From NCBI GenBank assembly GCA_963842455.1, contig CAWJHE010000006.1:1-64000 (forward strand): 64,000 bases of DNA. The letters run 5' to 3'. Source of the DNA: CAWJHE01 sp963842455 (lineage in GTDB: Bacteria > Chloroflexota > Anaerolineae > Anaerolineales > UBA4823). The notes beneath the pieces were generated by a model that ran no database searches, was not told the DNA's origin, and saw only the letters and a program-made list of their open reading frames with translations. The position numbers and the translations under genes were made by a program. Within the stretch, counting starts at the first letter, position 1, and every line of letters begins with the position of its first letter. Below, in pieces: positions 53,683 to 63,621 of the stretch.

Positions 53683-55539
53683 ATGAAGCGAGATCAATTG
53701 AAAGATTTGTTTACCCAATACCTGAATGAAGAAATTCCACCCGACACGATCCATCTCTGGGCAGGCCTGAAAAGATCACTTGTTGCGAAAGGACAGTTAT
53801 CTGAACAACAAGGAGATCTACAAATGAAAAACAATAAACACTTATCGTTACGTTGGACAAAAGCTTTACCTGTGATGGCAGTTATGCTCCTGGTGGGGGC
53901 ACTGCTGATATCTACACCACAGGGTCGAGCCTTTGCCCAAGATATCGTTAAATTATTTACCCGGCTTGACCAAAATCAACAGGCAGCGCCTCAGATTCAA
54001 GCCAGTCTTGAACCACACAGTGGCGATTTGGTGGCATCTGAGCCTGCCGAGGACCTGATTTCGGAGGAAGGCTGTGGGTCAATCATTTCTCCACGCTGTG
54101 ACATGGCATCCGTGCAGGCCGAAGTTCTGTTCAAGGTGTATGGTTTTTCGACTGTTCCTGAAGGGGTAGTATTCATCGGCGCGATGAACTTATCCAATGG
54201 GATTGCGATCAAGTATTCTGGAGATCATGGTGAGTTGTTGCTTTTTGAGACCCTGGTAGATGAAAACTCGGCCTCCACCTGGACGGTTGGCAGCAGTGCT
54301 AGTATTCAGAGCACTGATGTGAACCAATACCCGGCTGAATTTGTACAAGGCGCATGGAGTGGGTTGCATTTTTCAGGGGAATTTGATAGCCAGCTCGAGT
54401 GGGACGAAAGCCTGCCGGCACGTACTTTGCGCTGGCAGATCGAAGGGATCGATTACACTTTGGTAAACTTTCCCGCTCGTGGGGCAAATGGCCCGCTAGG
54501 TTATGACCTGATGGGTTTGAAACGGTTAGCTGAAACGATTGGTGAGCCTGGAGCCGTGGAATCACTTTCCTGGCAGGAAGAAGGCATCACTCTAGCTGGG
54601 GCTGAGGCGCAAGCGGGTTTCTCGTTCTCGCCGGCAGCCAACATTCCGGTTGGGTTGGGACTATATAAAACCACATACAACAGTCAATATAATGCGATCT
54701 GTCAGTACTATCGCAGCAAAAATGATGACCTGGCTGCCCCGGCTCTGGTAATCGCTCAAAGTACCTGGGCGTTACCCGGCATGGACGATCTGCAAAGCAA
54801 TGCGTATTTTGGCGATCAACCGGTAACGCTTGCTGCCAGTGAGGAAGTCCTCCCGCTTCGTGGAGCAAACGGTGGTCTGGGAACTTTGATTGAGACTGGA
54901 TTGCAGGTCGAAGCATATTGCGGCGGGACAATGGCTATGGCTAATCGAGCATTATTATGGCAAAAGGATGACCGTTCGTATGGTTTGTTTGGCAAGCTTG
55001 ATTCATTCGCAGGCACAGGATACGTTAGCAAGCTTGAGTTGCAGCAGATTGCAGCTTCTTTGAATGGGGTAACGATCCCTGTTGATAGTACTGACCTGGA
55101 TCCTGAAAGACTGAAATCACTCAATGATGCCGAGTTTGTGGCAAATATGGAAATCAGCCAACCGGCCGTGATGTTGAGTAATATGCGTTTTGATCATATT
55201 TCGGTCGGGAGCATGATGGGATCGCCGTTCATGGTTGTTACCCAATACATTGGCAATGAACTTACCCTCAACGGGGTAGAACGGGTGCTGGTTTTTCAGA
55301 CCAATCACTCAACCGCATCGCTCGATGAGCTGAGGCTCGCCGGTGGTTACGTAGATGTTGAGGTCAAAGGGATGGCTGCTATATACAATGAGCAGTGCAG
55401 TCAGGAACCTGGCTATGGAACCTTGTGTAACCAGATTCTAAGCTGGTTCGAGGGCGATACCCAGTATGATATCATCGCCTATACGACCGCTGTCATACCA
55501 GTTGATACAATGCTTGCAATTGCCAACAATTTGAGATAA
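53683..55539 (+). CDS. Membrane-anchored putative anti-sigma factor with large ectodomain
   Basis: A 618-residue protein. About 55 cytoplasmic residues (LFTQYLNEEIPPDTIHLWAG) precede a membrane helix (ALPVMAVMLLVGALLIST) and QGRAFAQDIVKLFTR, a segment I associate with Chloroflexi anti-sigma proteins. The remaining ~530 residues are extracellular and beta-rich, with repeated units resembling DUF4367. No zinc HxxxCxxC motif is present. Its position behind the ECF gene with a GGAGGACAG site supports the role. Cleavage by the M50 protease at 4158 is conceivable. Confidence 0.72.
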   Translation: MKRDQLKDLFTQYLNEEIPPDTIHLWAGLKRSLVAKGQLSEQQGDLQMKNNKHLSLRWTKALPVMAVMLLVGALLISTPQGRAFAQDIVKLFTRLDQNQQAAPQIQASLEPHSGDLVASEPAEDLISEEGCGSIISPRCDMASVQAEVLFKVYGFSTVPEGVVFIGAMNLSNGIAIKYSGDHGELLLFETLVDENSASTWTVGSSASIQSTDVNQYPAEFVQGAWSGLHFSGEFDSQLEWDESLPARTLRWQIEGIDYTLVNFPARGANGPLGYDLMGLKRLAETIGEPGAVESLSWQEEGITLAGAEAQAGFSFSPAANIPVGLGLYKTTYNSQYNAICQYYRSKNDDLAAPALVIAQSTWALPGMDDLQSNAYFGDQPVTLAASEEVLPLRGANGGLGTLIETGLQVEAYCGGTMAMANRALLWQKDDRSYGLFGKLDSFAGTGYVSKLELQQIAASLNGVTIPVDSTDLDPERLKSLNDAEFVANMEISQPAVMLSNMRFDHISVGSMMGSPFMVVTQYIGNELTLNGVERVLVFQTNHSTASLDELRLAGGYVDVEVKGMAAIYNEQCSQEPGYGTLCNQILSWFEGDTQYDIIAYTTAVIPVDTMLAIANNLR

Positions 55540-55871
55540 ATAACGCTTAGGAACAACAAAGAGACTGCTTTCTCAATGAGGGTGGTCTCTTTAGTTTTTA
55601 TTGGGGGGATAGTTGCCAATTTTCAGGGGAGTACCCTGGAATTCACCTTAGCCAGTGTTATGGCCAGTCACCATTCTCCGGCTAATCTTTAATTACGTAG
55701 ACCAATTTTCTATTATTATTCACCTGGTAAGGTAGAATCCACCCTGATAGGTTGTGGTTTTGCCTCTTGTTTTAAAGCTGGTAGTACTCGAAGGATTGCC
55801 CCTTCTACTTGGGGTGATGAATTTTATGGAAAAGAGTTTACACGAACCATCAATCTCGCTGGAGACCCGTT
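55540..55871 (+). other. Intergenic region, 332 bases, with terminator
   Basis: A terminator hairpin occupies the left end (AAAGAGAC at 55558-55565 with GTCTCTTT at 55585-55592, then AG and T5). The rest holds no gene that I can support; a 22-codon frame from 55828 overlaps the next gene out of frame and is not convincing. Confidence 0.6.
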
Positions 55872-58061
55872 ATGCGCCAAGAATTTTCAAATAAAGAAAG
55901 TCTAATTCCTATTGAAGAAGTCGCACGGCTTCCATTGCCGGGGATGAGCATCCCCACCCGTCTGTCATTTTCTCCGGATGATCGTCTGGTTAGTTATTTG
56001 TTTAGCTCTGAGGGGGGATTAACACAACAATTGTATGCCTACGAAATTGAGAGTGGTGAACACCGCTTATTGGTTTCGCCGCCCTCACAGAGTGGACTGG
56101 AAGCAAACATTTCCCTGGAAGAATCGCTTCGCCGGGAAAGGCTGCGCCGAGTGGAGCTTGGCATAACAGATTATTGTTGGTCTGAAGATGGAAATCGCCT
56201 GTTGATTCCTATCGATGGCGATTTGTATATCAGTGATGCACCCTTCCAGCCTCTGCGCGTATTAGTCCCTGGAAATGGCGTCCCGATTCAGGACGCACAA
56301 TTTTCCCCGGATGGCAACTGGATTGCTTATGTGCAGGACGCGGAGATCTATACAGCCTCTGTGTCCAGCGGAGAAGCGCTGCAACTCACCAGTGGAGCGC
56401 GCGGGACCGGCAAGACGCATGGTTTGGCAGAGTATATCGCTCAGGAAGAAATGGGCCGGCAGTATGGCTTTTGGTGGTCGCCTGACAGCCAGCGGATAGC
56501 TTATATTCAGGTCGATGAAACCCACATACCGGTTTATCGGATTGTCCACCAGGGTAAGCAACAAACAGGGCAGGCAGCACAGGAAGACCACCGTTATCCT
56601 TTCGCCGGACAGGCAAATGCGCAGGTACAACTGGGTGTAATCCATCGCCAGGGCGGCGAGACAAACTGGCTTGACCTGGACATTAAGGACCACTACCTGG
56701 CGCGGGTGAACTGGCTGCCGGATGGACGTCTAGGAATTCAAGTTGAAAACCGCCAACAGACCGAACTGGAATTTGTTGTGTACGAACCGGGAGATGTTTC
56801 AATCAGGCGGCTTTTCAAAGAGATGAGCCCGGTATGGATAAACTTACATGATCTTTTTTACCCCTTAAAAAAGCCTTATAAGGGACAGAGCGGTTGTTTC
56901 TTGTGGGCCTCGGAAAGGGGCGGTTTCCGCCACCTGTATTTAGTGGATAGAAACGGAAATCAAATTCGAGCCTTGACACACGGCGAATGGATGGTTGATG
57001 CTATTACTGGGGTCGATGAGGTGCATCAACAAGTCTACTTTACGGCAACAAAAGATAGCCCCTTAGAATGCCACCTGTATGCTACTTCATTTGAAGGGGG
57101 CGAAGCACGGCGTATAACCCAGGGAGCGGGAACTCATCAAGTTGTGATTGACCATGCTTGCCAGTATTTTGTGGACACCTTTCACTCAATCAGCCAACCA
57201 CCCAGGCAAACCCTGTGTTCGCTTAAGGATGGCGCTAAAGTGGCAGTATTGTTTGAGAAAATCGATCCTCGCCTGGAGCAGATTCACTTATCGCCCCCTG
57301 AACTTGTGAAGCTAAATAACCGGCATGGGGATTTGCTTTATGGTGCAATCTACCGGCCTCCACAACGTTTTGGCTCCGGTCCCTTTCCCACAGTTGTCTT
57401 TGTCTATGGCGGGCCGCATGCCCAGATGGTTATCAATAGCTGGCTGCTTACTGTGCGTATGAGAGCTCAATATTTACGCAGCTTGGGTTTTCTGGTCTTT
57501 ACCCTGGATAATCGCGGCAGCGCCCGCAGGGGATTGGAGTTTGAAGGTGTAATCAAACACAAGATGGGCCACTATGAAGTTGAAGATCAGGTTGATGGGG
57601 TTAGATGGTTGCAGCAGCAAGGTTTGACAGTTGCCGGAAAAGTCGGGATTAATGGCTGGAGTTATGGCGGCTATATGGCTGCCATGTGTCTATTAAAAGC
57701 CCCGGAAACATTTTCTGCTGCCGTGGCTGGCGCTCCGGTCACAGATTGGGATGGATACGATACGCATTACACTGAGCGGTATATGGGCACACCGCAGACC
57801 AATCCGGATGGGTACAAACAATCCAGCGTTTTAAGCCACGCGGAGAATTTACAAGGTTCATTGATGATTGTACATGGCTTGATCGATGAGAATGTTCATT
57901 TCCGGCACACAGCCAGGCTGATTAATGCCTTGATAACCGCACGCAAAGGATACGAATTATTTTTGTTCCCGGATGAACGGCATTTGCCCCGCAAGCTAGC
58001 CGATAGGGTTTACATGGAAGAACGTATTCGAGATTTTTTCATCAAGCATTTGATGTCATGA
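55872..58061 (+). CDS. Dipeptidyl peptidase IV-like S9 prolyl peptidase
   Basis: A 729-residue S9B serine peptidase. The N-terminal ~470 residues form the beta-propeller, with AEYIAQEEMGR carrying the double Glu that binds the substrate N-terminus in DPP-IV. The C-terminal hydrolase domain has Ser about 597 in GWSYGGYMAAMCLL, Asp in HGLIDENVHF and His in DERHLPR. No signal peptide is seen, so it is probably cytoplasmic and recycles peptides. ATG 55872 follows GGAG. It overlaps the downstream SDR by ATGA. Confidence 0.94.
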   Translation: MRQEFSNKESLIPIEEVARLPLPGMSIPTRLSFSPDDRLVSYLFSSEGGLTQQLYAYEIESGEHRLLVSPPSQSGLEANISLEESLRRERLRRVELGITDYCWSEDGNRLLIPIDGDLYISDAPFQPLRVLVPGNGVPIQDAQFSPDGNWIAYVQDAEIYTASVSSGEALQLTSGARGTGKTHGLAEYIAQEEMGRQYGFWWSPDSQRIAYIQVDETHIPVYRIVHQGKQQTGQAAQEDHRYPFAGQANAQVQLGVIHRQGGETNWLDLDIKDHYLARVNWLPDGRLGIQVENRQQTELEFVVYEPGDVSIRRLFKEMSPVWINLHDLFYPLKKPYKGQSGCFLWASERGGFRHLYLVDRNGNQIRALTHGEWMVDAITGVDEVHQQVYFTATKDSPLECHLYATSFEGGEARRITQGAGTHQVVIDHACQYFVDTFHSISQPPRQTLCSLKDGAKVAVLFEKIDPRLEQIHLSPPELVKLNNRHGDLLYGAIYRPPQRFGSGPFPTVVFVYGGPHAQMVINSWLLTVRMRAQYLRSLGFLVFTLDNRGSARRGLEFEGVIKHKMGHYEVEDQVDGVRWLQQQGLTVAGKVGINGWSYGGYMAAMCLLKAPETFSAAVAGAPVTDWDGYDTHYTERYMGTPQTNPDGYKQSSVLSHAENLQGSLMIVHGLIDENVHFRHTARLINALITARKGYELFLFPDERHLPRKLADRVYMEERIRDFFIKHLMS

Positions 58062-58876
58062 ATAATCACGCATCGATTTTTCAGGCTCCTGTGATCTTGA
58101 TAACCGGAGCTTCATCTGGAATTGGGGCAGCCACCGCGCAATTGTTTGCCCTAAAAGGCTACCGGGTGGTTTTAGCAGCTCGCCGGTTGGAACGTTTACA
58201 AACCAAGGTCGAGGAGATCCGTGCGCAAGGAGGGCAGGCTATTGCGGTTCAGACCGATATTGCCCGATTGGATTCAGTAAAGCGGATGGTGCAGGATACG
58301 CTTGAGCATTGGGGGCAGGTGGATGTGCTCTTCAATAACGCCGGTTTTGGCCGTTTGGACTGGTTGGAAGAATTGGATGCTGTTCAGGATGTACAAGCCC
58401 AAATTGCGGTTAACTTGACTGGCATGGTCTGGAGCACACAAGCTGTATTGCCATCGATGATCACAAGAAGAATGGGGCATATCATCAACATGGCTTCCAT
58501 GGCTGCTTATGTCGCGACTCCGACTTATAGCGTCTATGCTGCCACAAAGTTTGCCGTACGTGGTTTCAGCGAGTTGATTCGACGTGAGATCAGGATACAC
58601 GGTATTCGAGTCTCAACCATTTATCCAGGCGCCGTAGCTACTGAATTTGTAGAACACACTGGCGCTCAGCGAAAAACCGGTATTCGCTCTCCAGATTTCT
58701 TAATATTGAGTCCTGAGCAGGTTGCCAAAGCAGTCTACCAATTGGTGCTTCACCCCAGGAACAATGTGGTAATCCCTTGGCCAATGCATTTGGTTGTTTG
58801 GGGGAATGCCTTATTTCCGGGTTTGTATGATAAGGCTATCGAACGGTTCTTTGTGCGTCCCGAGCGTCTGGATTAA
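58058..58876 (+). CDS. Short-chain dehydrogenase/reductase
   Basis: A 272-residue classical SDR. ITGASSGIGAATAQLFALKG is the NAD(P) loop, NNAGFG the next box, and the active site is Ser in NMASMAAY and YSVYAATKFAVRGFSELIRR with Tyr-x3-Lys. A C-terminal helical extension ends near PERLD. Substrate unknown. Translationally coupled to the DPP-IV-like gene. Confidence 0.92.
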   Translation: MNNHASIFQAPVILITGASSGIGAATAQLFALKGYRVVLAARRLERLQTKVEEIRAQGGQAIAVQTDIARLDSVKRMVQDTLEHWGQVDVLFNNAGFGRLDWLEELDAVQDVQAQIAVNLTGMVWSTQAVLPSMITRRMGHIINMASMAAYVATPTYSVYAATKFAVRGFSELIRREIRIHGIRVSTIYPGAVATEFVEHTGAQRKTGIRSPDFLILSPEQVAKAVYQLVLHPRNNVVIPWPMHLVVWGNALFPGLYDKAIERFFVRPERLD

Positions 58877-59192
58877 TGGCATCGCAGGGCGTATTTGGAA
58901 GCGTATTGACCCCGAATAATTCATGATAGATCTGGCAATTTGAGTTTCTTCAGGGTCAAGGCGAATCGGATAAAATAGATGGTAACTATCATGAACTATT
59001 TATTTGTGTGTAATGAACCTATAACCAAACTTGAGTAAACTTGTTAAGGTTAGAATTCAATTTGATGGCTAAAATGCTTGGTCAATCATCGCTTTCTATG
59101 TGCTTGTAGTGTCCAAGGTTACGATAACATTTTATCGGTAGATGTTGAAAAACAGCTAATTTTGTTTTTCATCTAAATTAAAGGAGTTTGAG
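58877..59192. other. Intergenic region, 316 bases
   Basis: AT-rich, no gene that I can support. It separates the SDR gene from msrP and must hold the msrP promoter; no consensus pair stands out. AAAGGAG precedes the msrP start. Confidence 0.5.
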
Positions 59193-60134
59193 ATGGAAAA
59201 GAGAAAATCGACAACCGATCTGCGTTCAGAGATCACGCCTGAGCATATTTATCGACAGCGACGGCAGTTCATGAAGGCGGCTGGCATTTTGGGGGCGGGT
59301 TTATTGTTAACAGCATGTGCTCCCGAACAAGAGGTTGGATCATCACCAGCACCGGTTACGGGAGAGGGGGATGTATTGGTGGACACACTCAACAGCTTTG
59401 AAGAGATCACCAACTATAACAATTATTATGAATTCACCACCGATAAAGAAAGGGTGGCGAACTTAGCCCAAGATCTAAACACTTCACCCTGGCAGGTCGA
59501 AGTGTACGGTTTGGTCAACCACCCTCAAGTTTACAGCATGGAAGATATTCTCGGTAAATTCGAACAGGAAGAAAGGGTTTATCGGATGCGTTGCGTAGAG
59601 GGTTGGTCGATGGTTATCCCCTGGCAGGGTTTTCCACTCTGGAAATTGATTAACGAAGTGGGACCCAAAGCTGAAGCAAAATATGTTCGCTTCGAGACCC
59701 TGTTTGACCCTGAGCAAATGCCTGGGCAAAACAGCCGTGTATACCCCTGGCCATACCAGGAAGGGCTGCGGCTGGATGAAGCCATGCATGATCTGACGAT
59801 CATCGCCACCGGATTGTACGGTAAAGCGATGCCCAATCAAAATGGTGCACCGCTGCGCCTGGTGGTACCCTGGAAGTACGGTTTTAAGAGCATTAAATCC
59901 ATTGTCAAGATTGAGTTGGTGGAGACACAGCCGGATACGCTCTGGTCTGCCATCGCTCCCAACGAATACGGGTTTTACTCAAATGTCAATCCTCAGGTAA
60001 ATCATCCGCGCTGGTCTCAAGCCAGCGAGAGAAGGATTGGCGAAAACAAGCGCCGTCCAACCTTGATGTTCAATGGCTACGAGGAAGAAGTGGCTTATTT
60101 GTACGAGGGCATGGACTTAAGTGAAAATTATTAG
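59193..60134 (+). CDS. msrP: Methionine-sulfoxide reductase catalytic subunit MsrP (molybdoenzyme)
   Basis: A 313-residue sulfite-oxidase-fold enzyme that repairs oxidised methionines in exported proteins. The N-terminus has a Tat-like motif RRQFMKAAG and a lipobox LTAC, so it is probably a Tat-exported lipoprotein. The molybdenum-binding Cys is in YRMRCVEGWSMVIPW. Other conserved parts are LYGKAMPNQNGAPLRLVVPW and KYGFKSIKSIVKIEL. The length is normal. It is followed by msrQ after 79 bases. Confidence 0.94.
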   Translation: MEKRKSTTDLRSEITPEHIYRQRRQFMKAAGILGAGLLLTACAPEQEVGSSPAPVTGEGDVLVDTLNSFEEITNYNNYYEFTTDKERVANLAQDLNTSPWQVEVYGLVNHPQVYSMEDILGKFEQEERVYRMRCVEGWSMVIPWQGFPLWKLINEVGPKAEAKYVRFETLFDPEQMPGQNSRVYPWPYQEGLRLDEAMHDLTIIATGLYGKAMPNQNGAPLRLVVPWKYGFKSIKSIVKIELVETQPDTLWSAIAPNEYGFYSNVNPQVNHPRWSQASERRIGENKRRPTLMFNGYEEEVAYLYEGMDLSENY

Positions 60135-60213
60135 TCCTATCTCATGCATAATAGCAGGACGAATCAACCAGAGAAACCTGTAAATGAGTATGACAGCCGG
60201 CGCCTGACCTCAG

Positions 60214-60876
60214 ATGTCTGTTCAGTTGTTTTCACCTGTGAAGAAGTGGACGAAATTACAGTGGCTGGTGCACCTGTCTGCATGGCTGATCCTGGCAAAA
60301 CTGGCTTGGGATTACTTTGGTGGAAATTTAACCATCAATCCTATCCAGGCTGCCACGCAGAGAACCGGGAAAACAGCCCTGTTTTTTTTGATGCTTTCCC
60401 TGGCATGTACGCCAATGAGCAGCCTGTTTGGATGGAAACAGGTTCTGAAGGTACGCAGGTTGCTGGGTCTGTATGCTTTTGGGTTTGCATCCGGGCATCT
60501 GCTCATATTTTCTGGGATTGATTATGGTTTTGATTTGGGTTTGTTGTGGATGGAATTAACCCAAAAGCCCTATATTTGGGTGGGGGCAAGCGCTTTCTCG
60601 ATTTTGCTGTTATTGGCGATCACATCCTTCCCCTATTGGATGAAACTGCTTGGGAAAAATTGGAAGAGATTACACCGCCTGGTTTATCTGGCGGGAATCC
60701 TGGTGGTTATTCATTACGCCTGGGCTAAAAAAGGCGATCTCTTTCGCCTGCAAGGAGATATCCTCCAACCCTTACTTTTTGGGCTGGTGTTATTGATCCT
60801 GCTGCTGGTCAGGCTGCCCAAAGTGAAAAAAGGAATTCTGTCAAGCAAAGCCTGGCTAATGGCTAAAAGCTACTGA
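60214..60876 (+). CDS. msrQ: MsrQ heme-binding membrane subunit
   Basis: A 220-residue membrane protein of the ferric-reductase-like family with six helices. His residues in the membrane (ASGHLLIFSG, LHRLVYLAGILVVIHYAWA) are the expected heme ligands. RTGKTALFFLMLSLACTPM and RRLLGLYAFGFASGHL are family boxes. It passes electrons from the cytoplasm to MsrP. It starts at ATG 60214; the intervening 79 bases have no gene. Confidence 0.93.
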   Translation: MSVQLFSPVKKWTKLQWLVHLSAWLILAKLAWDYFGGNLTINPIQAATQRTGKTALFFLMLSLACTPMSSLFGWKQVLKVRRLLGLYAFGFASGHLLIFSGIDYGFDLGLLWMELTQKPYIWVGASAFSILLLLAITSFPYWMKLLGKNWKRLHRLVYLAGILVVIHYAWAKKGDLFRLQGDILQPLLFGLVLLILLLVRLPKVKKGILSSKAWLMAKSY

Positions 60877-61052
60877 TTTTTTATTTCGATAATTCACGGA
60901 CAAACCACTGGTCAAGAGCGATTATAATTGGGATGGTAAAAGTAGATAAAGCTTGTCTCTTTTCATGGATGAGACATTTACAGTTAGTTATACCCCGTAT
61001 TTGATTCATTTTTCTTAGGACATTTTAAAACCAGGAGCAAGGAAGGCGCCTC

Positions 61053-62326
61053 TTGTACGCTTTGGATGAAATTGAAGCCAATTTAATGACATTCTGGCAG
61101 TTGGTTGAATCACAAAAGGCTTTCCAACCCTTGTATGCAAAGATCAAACTGATCTATGGCTGCAATTTGAAGTGCGAAATGTGCAACCATTGGCGAATTC
61201 CACGCGAAGCACCATTAAGCATTGAACGCTTATTAGAGATTATTGATGAATTAGCCGAGCTGGGTTGCCGGAAAATTCATTTTAGTGGAGGGGAGGCTCT
61301 GCTTCGCCCCCGAGTTACCGAATTGGTTGAAAGAGCATCTAGCCGGGGCATTCGGGTTACCTTGACGACTAACGGCACCCTGCTGGAGAAGGAAAATGCA
61401 AAAGCGCTCATTCGGGCAGGTTTACGCGGGGTCAATATTTCGATTGATTCACCAGAAAAAAAGAACCATGATCAAATTCGCGGCGTGCCTGGCAGCTGGA
61501 AAAAAGCATGCCGCGCGGTTCGTCTCTTCCGACAATATGCGCACAAGGGGAAATTAACGATCCGGATTAACACGGTAGTTAGCCGCTCAAATTATCTTTA
61601 CCTGGCGGCTTTGCCCAGCTTTAGCCGCAAAATTGGGGGCTGATGCAATCAATCTAATCCCTGTAGACGACCATTGTGGTGAGCATCTTTCCTTGAGCCG
61701 CCGGCATATTAGCTTGTTCAACACCCATATTGCGCCTGTGTTGGGACAAAATGGGTTGAGGCTTGGGCTTTTTGAGCGCGAAGATCAGGCATTTGTTTTT
61801 GGAAAAACACCAGTCTGAGGTTAAGCTGGGCAGGCGCGGAGAATATGCTTATGGCTTTTATAACAGGCATCCATGTTTTGCACCTTGGACGCATACCCTT
61901 GTAGATTTTAATGGTTTGGTTTATGTCTGTTGTATGACCAGGGAACAAATTCAGCCTTTAGGAGATTTACGTATGCAATCCTTTTCACAGATATGGCGCG
62001 GTATTGCATACAATCAAGTTAGGGGTAAGATGTTTCCCGCTTCCCTGGATGCATGCCGGCGTTGTGATGATTTTATCGATCAAAATCGCCAAATTTTCCA
62101 GTTGTTGAAGAAACAAGATAGGAGAAGAAACTCAGCTAAGGTCAGAAAACATATCCACATCGTCTTCTTGATCCCAAATACTGGCTGCCCTGAACGTATT
62201 GAGATCATCAGCAGTAAAGTTTTGTGCAGTAACGGGCAGTGCAACAGGCTGGGTCAAACCCTGGCTGCAGGCCAGGCAGATAAGACCACCAGGGTTGACT
62301 TGCATGTGTTCGTCACAGAAGCCTAA
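61053..62326 (+). CDS. Radical SAM protein with SPASM-like C-terminus (two or three frame breaks)
   Basis: The iron-sulfur motif CNLKCEMC lies near residue 38, followed by IHFSGGEALLRP and TLTTNGTLLEKE of the radical SAM core. One break (about 61609-61613) continues as PALAAKLGADAINLIPVDDH; a second in the A-run near 61800-61804 continues as HQSEVKLGRRGEYAYGFY. The C-terminal CFAPWTHTLVDFNGLVYVCC and ACRRCDD resemble a SPASM cluster domain. The tail past about 62120 runs antisense to another gene and may reflect a third break (ending VVEETR). TTG 61053 behind AAGGAAGG is the start. The next genes are glycosyltransferases, but the substrate is unknown. Confidence 0.8.
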
Positions 62327-62413
62327 GCCACACTTTACGCAATGACCCAGAACAGGGTTTTCGCAGCGGTGGGGTACCAGGAAGCCAATTACCATTTCAC
62401 ATTGTTCAGCCAT
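62132..62413 (-). CDS. Small zinc-finger (B-box-like) protein
   Basis: A 93-residue protein. The Cys/His series CEMV...HRCENPVLGHCVKCGLGFCDEH...CLACS fits two zinc sites like those in B-box or AN1-type fingers. A low-complexity, acidic tail follows. ATG 62413 has GAGGT upstream. It lies antisense to the 3' end of the radical SAM gene and directly divergent to the GT gene at 62434 with only 20 bases between starts. Function unknown. Confidence 0.75.
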   Translation of the reverse strand: MAEQCEMVIGFLVPHRCENPVLGHCVKCGLGFCDEHMQVNPGGLICLACSQGLTQPVALPVTAQNFTADDLNTFRAASIWDQEDDVDMFSDLS

Positions 62414-62433
62414 AGAGACCTCAGAATAAAAAT

Positions 62434-63573
62434 ATGATGAAAGTAGCCATTCTTAGTGAAAAATACCCACCCGATCCTGGCGGTTTAGCCATCTCGACGA
62501 AAAGATTAGCCAGTTTGTTACAGAAGGCAGGAAACCTGGTAGAAATCTTTGTTCCGCAGGGATCCCTTCAGCCGGGTTGCACATACAGTGTACAAGAAGG
62601 CGGTGTGATTGTCAACCGTTTTGGGGTGCAACGAAGGGTTGATGATACCCTTGCAGATTGGTTTGACATGCTAATAGACAGGCATGCTAAAAATCCTTTT
62701 GACCTTGTGCATGGTTTTTATCTTGTCCAAGCTGGGTTTATGGCGGCTTATGCTGGGAATTACCTGCATATCCCTTCGGTGGTAAGTGCAAGGGGGAACG
62801 ATCTGGATCGATCGGTATTCCACCCTGGCAAGGCTGCCCATGTGTTGTATGCCTTGCAACAGAGCACTGTCATAACTGCGAATTCTAAGCATTTGGTGCG
62901 TAAAGCTCTGGCTTTAGCGCCGGGTAAAACTGTGGAGTTTATTCCCAACAGTGTAGATGGGGAATTATTCCAGCCAGGTAAGCGTGATGAAGAATTAGCA
63001 CAGCAATTAGAGCTTGGGAATAGCCTGGTTATCGGTTTTTCTGGTGAGGCGCGCATCAAGAAAGGACTTGCAATCCAATTGCTGGCCTTTGAAAAAGTGG
63101 CTGCTCAACGCGATGTGGTGTTTTTGATGGTGGGCGGTGTGCGCTCAGGAGAAGACCAGGAATTGTTGAAAGTCTTCCAAAAACAAAACCCTGCTTTGAA
63201 GATCAAAATGATCCCGCATTTATCTATGGACTTAATGCCGCATTATTACCGCCTGATGGATCTATTCTGGATGCCCTCCTTGCGAGACGGCATGCCGAAC
63301 GCTCTTCTGGAGGCGATGGCATGCGAAAAAGCAGTATTGGCAACTCCGGTGGGGGGGATCGTGGATTTACTGGATCATCCAGACATTGGGCGGATGGTTC
63401 CTGCGGGTGATGTCTCCGCATTGGCTGAGGCCACCCTTGATTTGTTGGATCATCCCAAGGAGCGCCAAGCAATGGGACAGGCGGCCCGGGAGTGGGTTTT
63501 GAAAAACTATTCGCACAGCCAGGAGCTGGACTCTAACCTGGATATTTACCGCCGGGCAGTCATTGGTGATTGA
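62434..63573 (+). CDS. Glycosyltransferase family 4
   Basis: A 379-residue GT-B enzyme. The N-terminal domain opens VAILSEKYPPDPGGLAIST. The C-terminal nucleotide-sugar domain has GFSGEARIKKGLAIQLLAF and the E-x7-E type box DGMPNALLEAMACEKAVLATPVGGI. No membrane segments. It likely builds a surface polysaccharide or glycolipid; donor and acceptor are unknown. The start could be ATG 62434 or the next codon. Confidence 0.92.
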   Translation: MMKVAILSEKYPPDPGGLAISTKRLASLLQKAGNLVEIFVPQGSLQPGCTYSVQEGGVIVNRFGVQRRVDDTLADWFDMLIDRHAKNPFDLVHGFYLVQAGFMAAYAGNYLHIPSVVSARGNDLDRSVFHPGKAAHVLYALQQSTVITANSKHLVRKALALAPGKTVEFIPNSVDGELFQPGKRDEELAQQLELGNSLVIGFSGEARIKKGLAIQLLAFEKVAAQRDVVFLMVGGVRSGEDQELLKVFQKQNPALKIKMIPHLSMDLMPHYYRLMDLFWMPSLRDGMPNALLEAMACEKAVLATPVGGIVDLLDHPDIGRMVPAGDVSALAEATLDLLDHPKERQAMGQAAREWVLKNYSHSQELDSNLDIYRRAVIGD

Positions 63574-63621
63574 ATATCTAAATCTGCTATTGATCTTTGT
63601 AGCAATCCCTGCTGGCATGGC

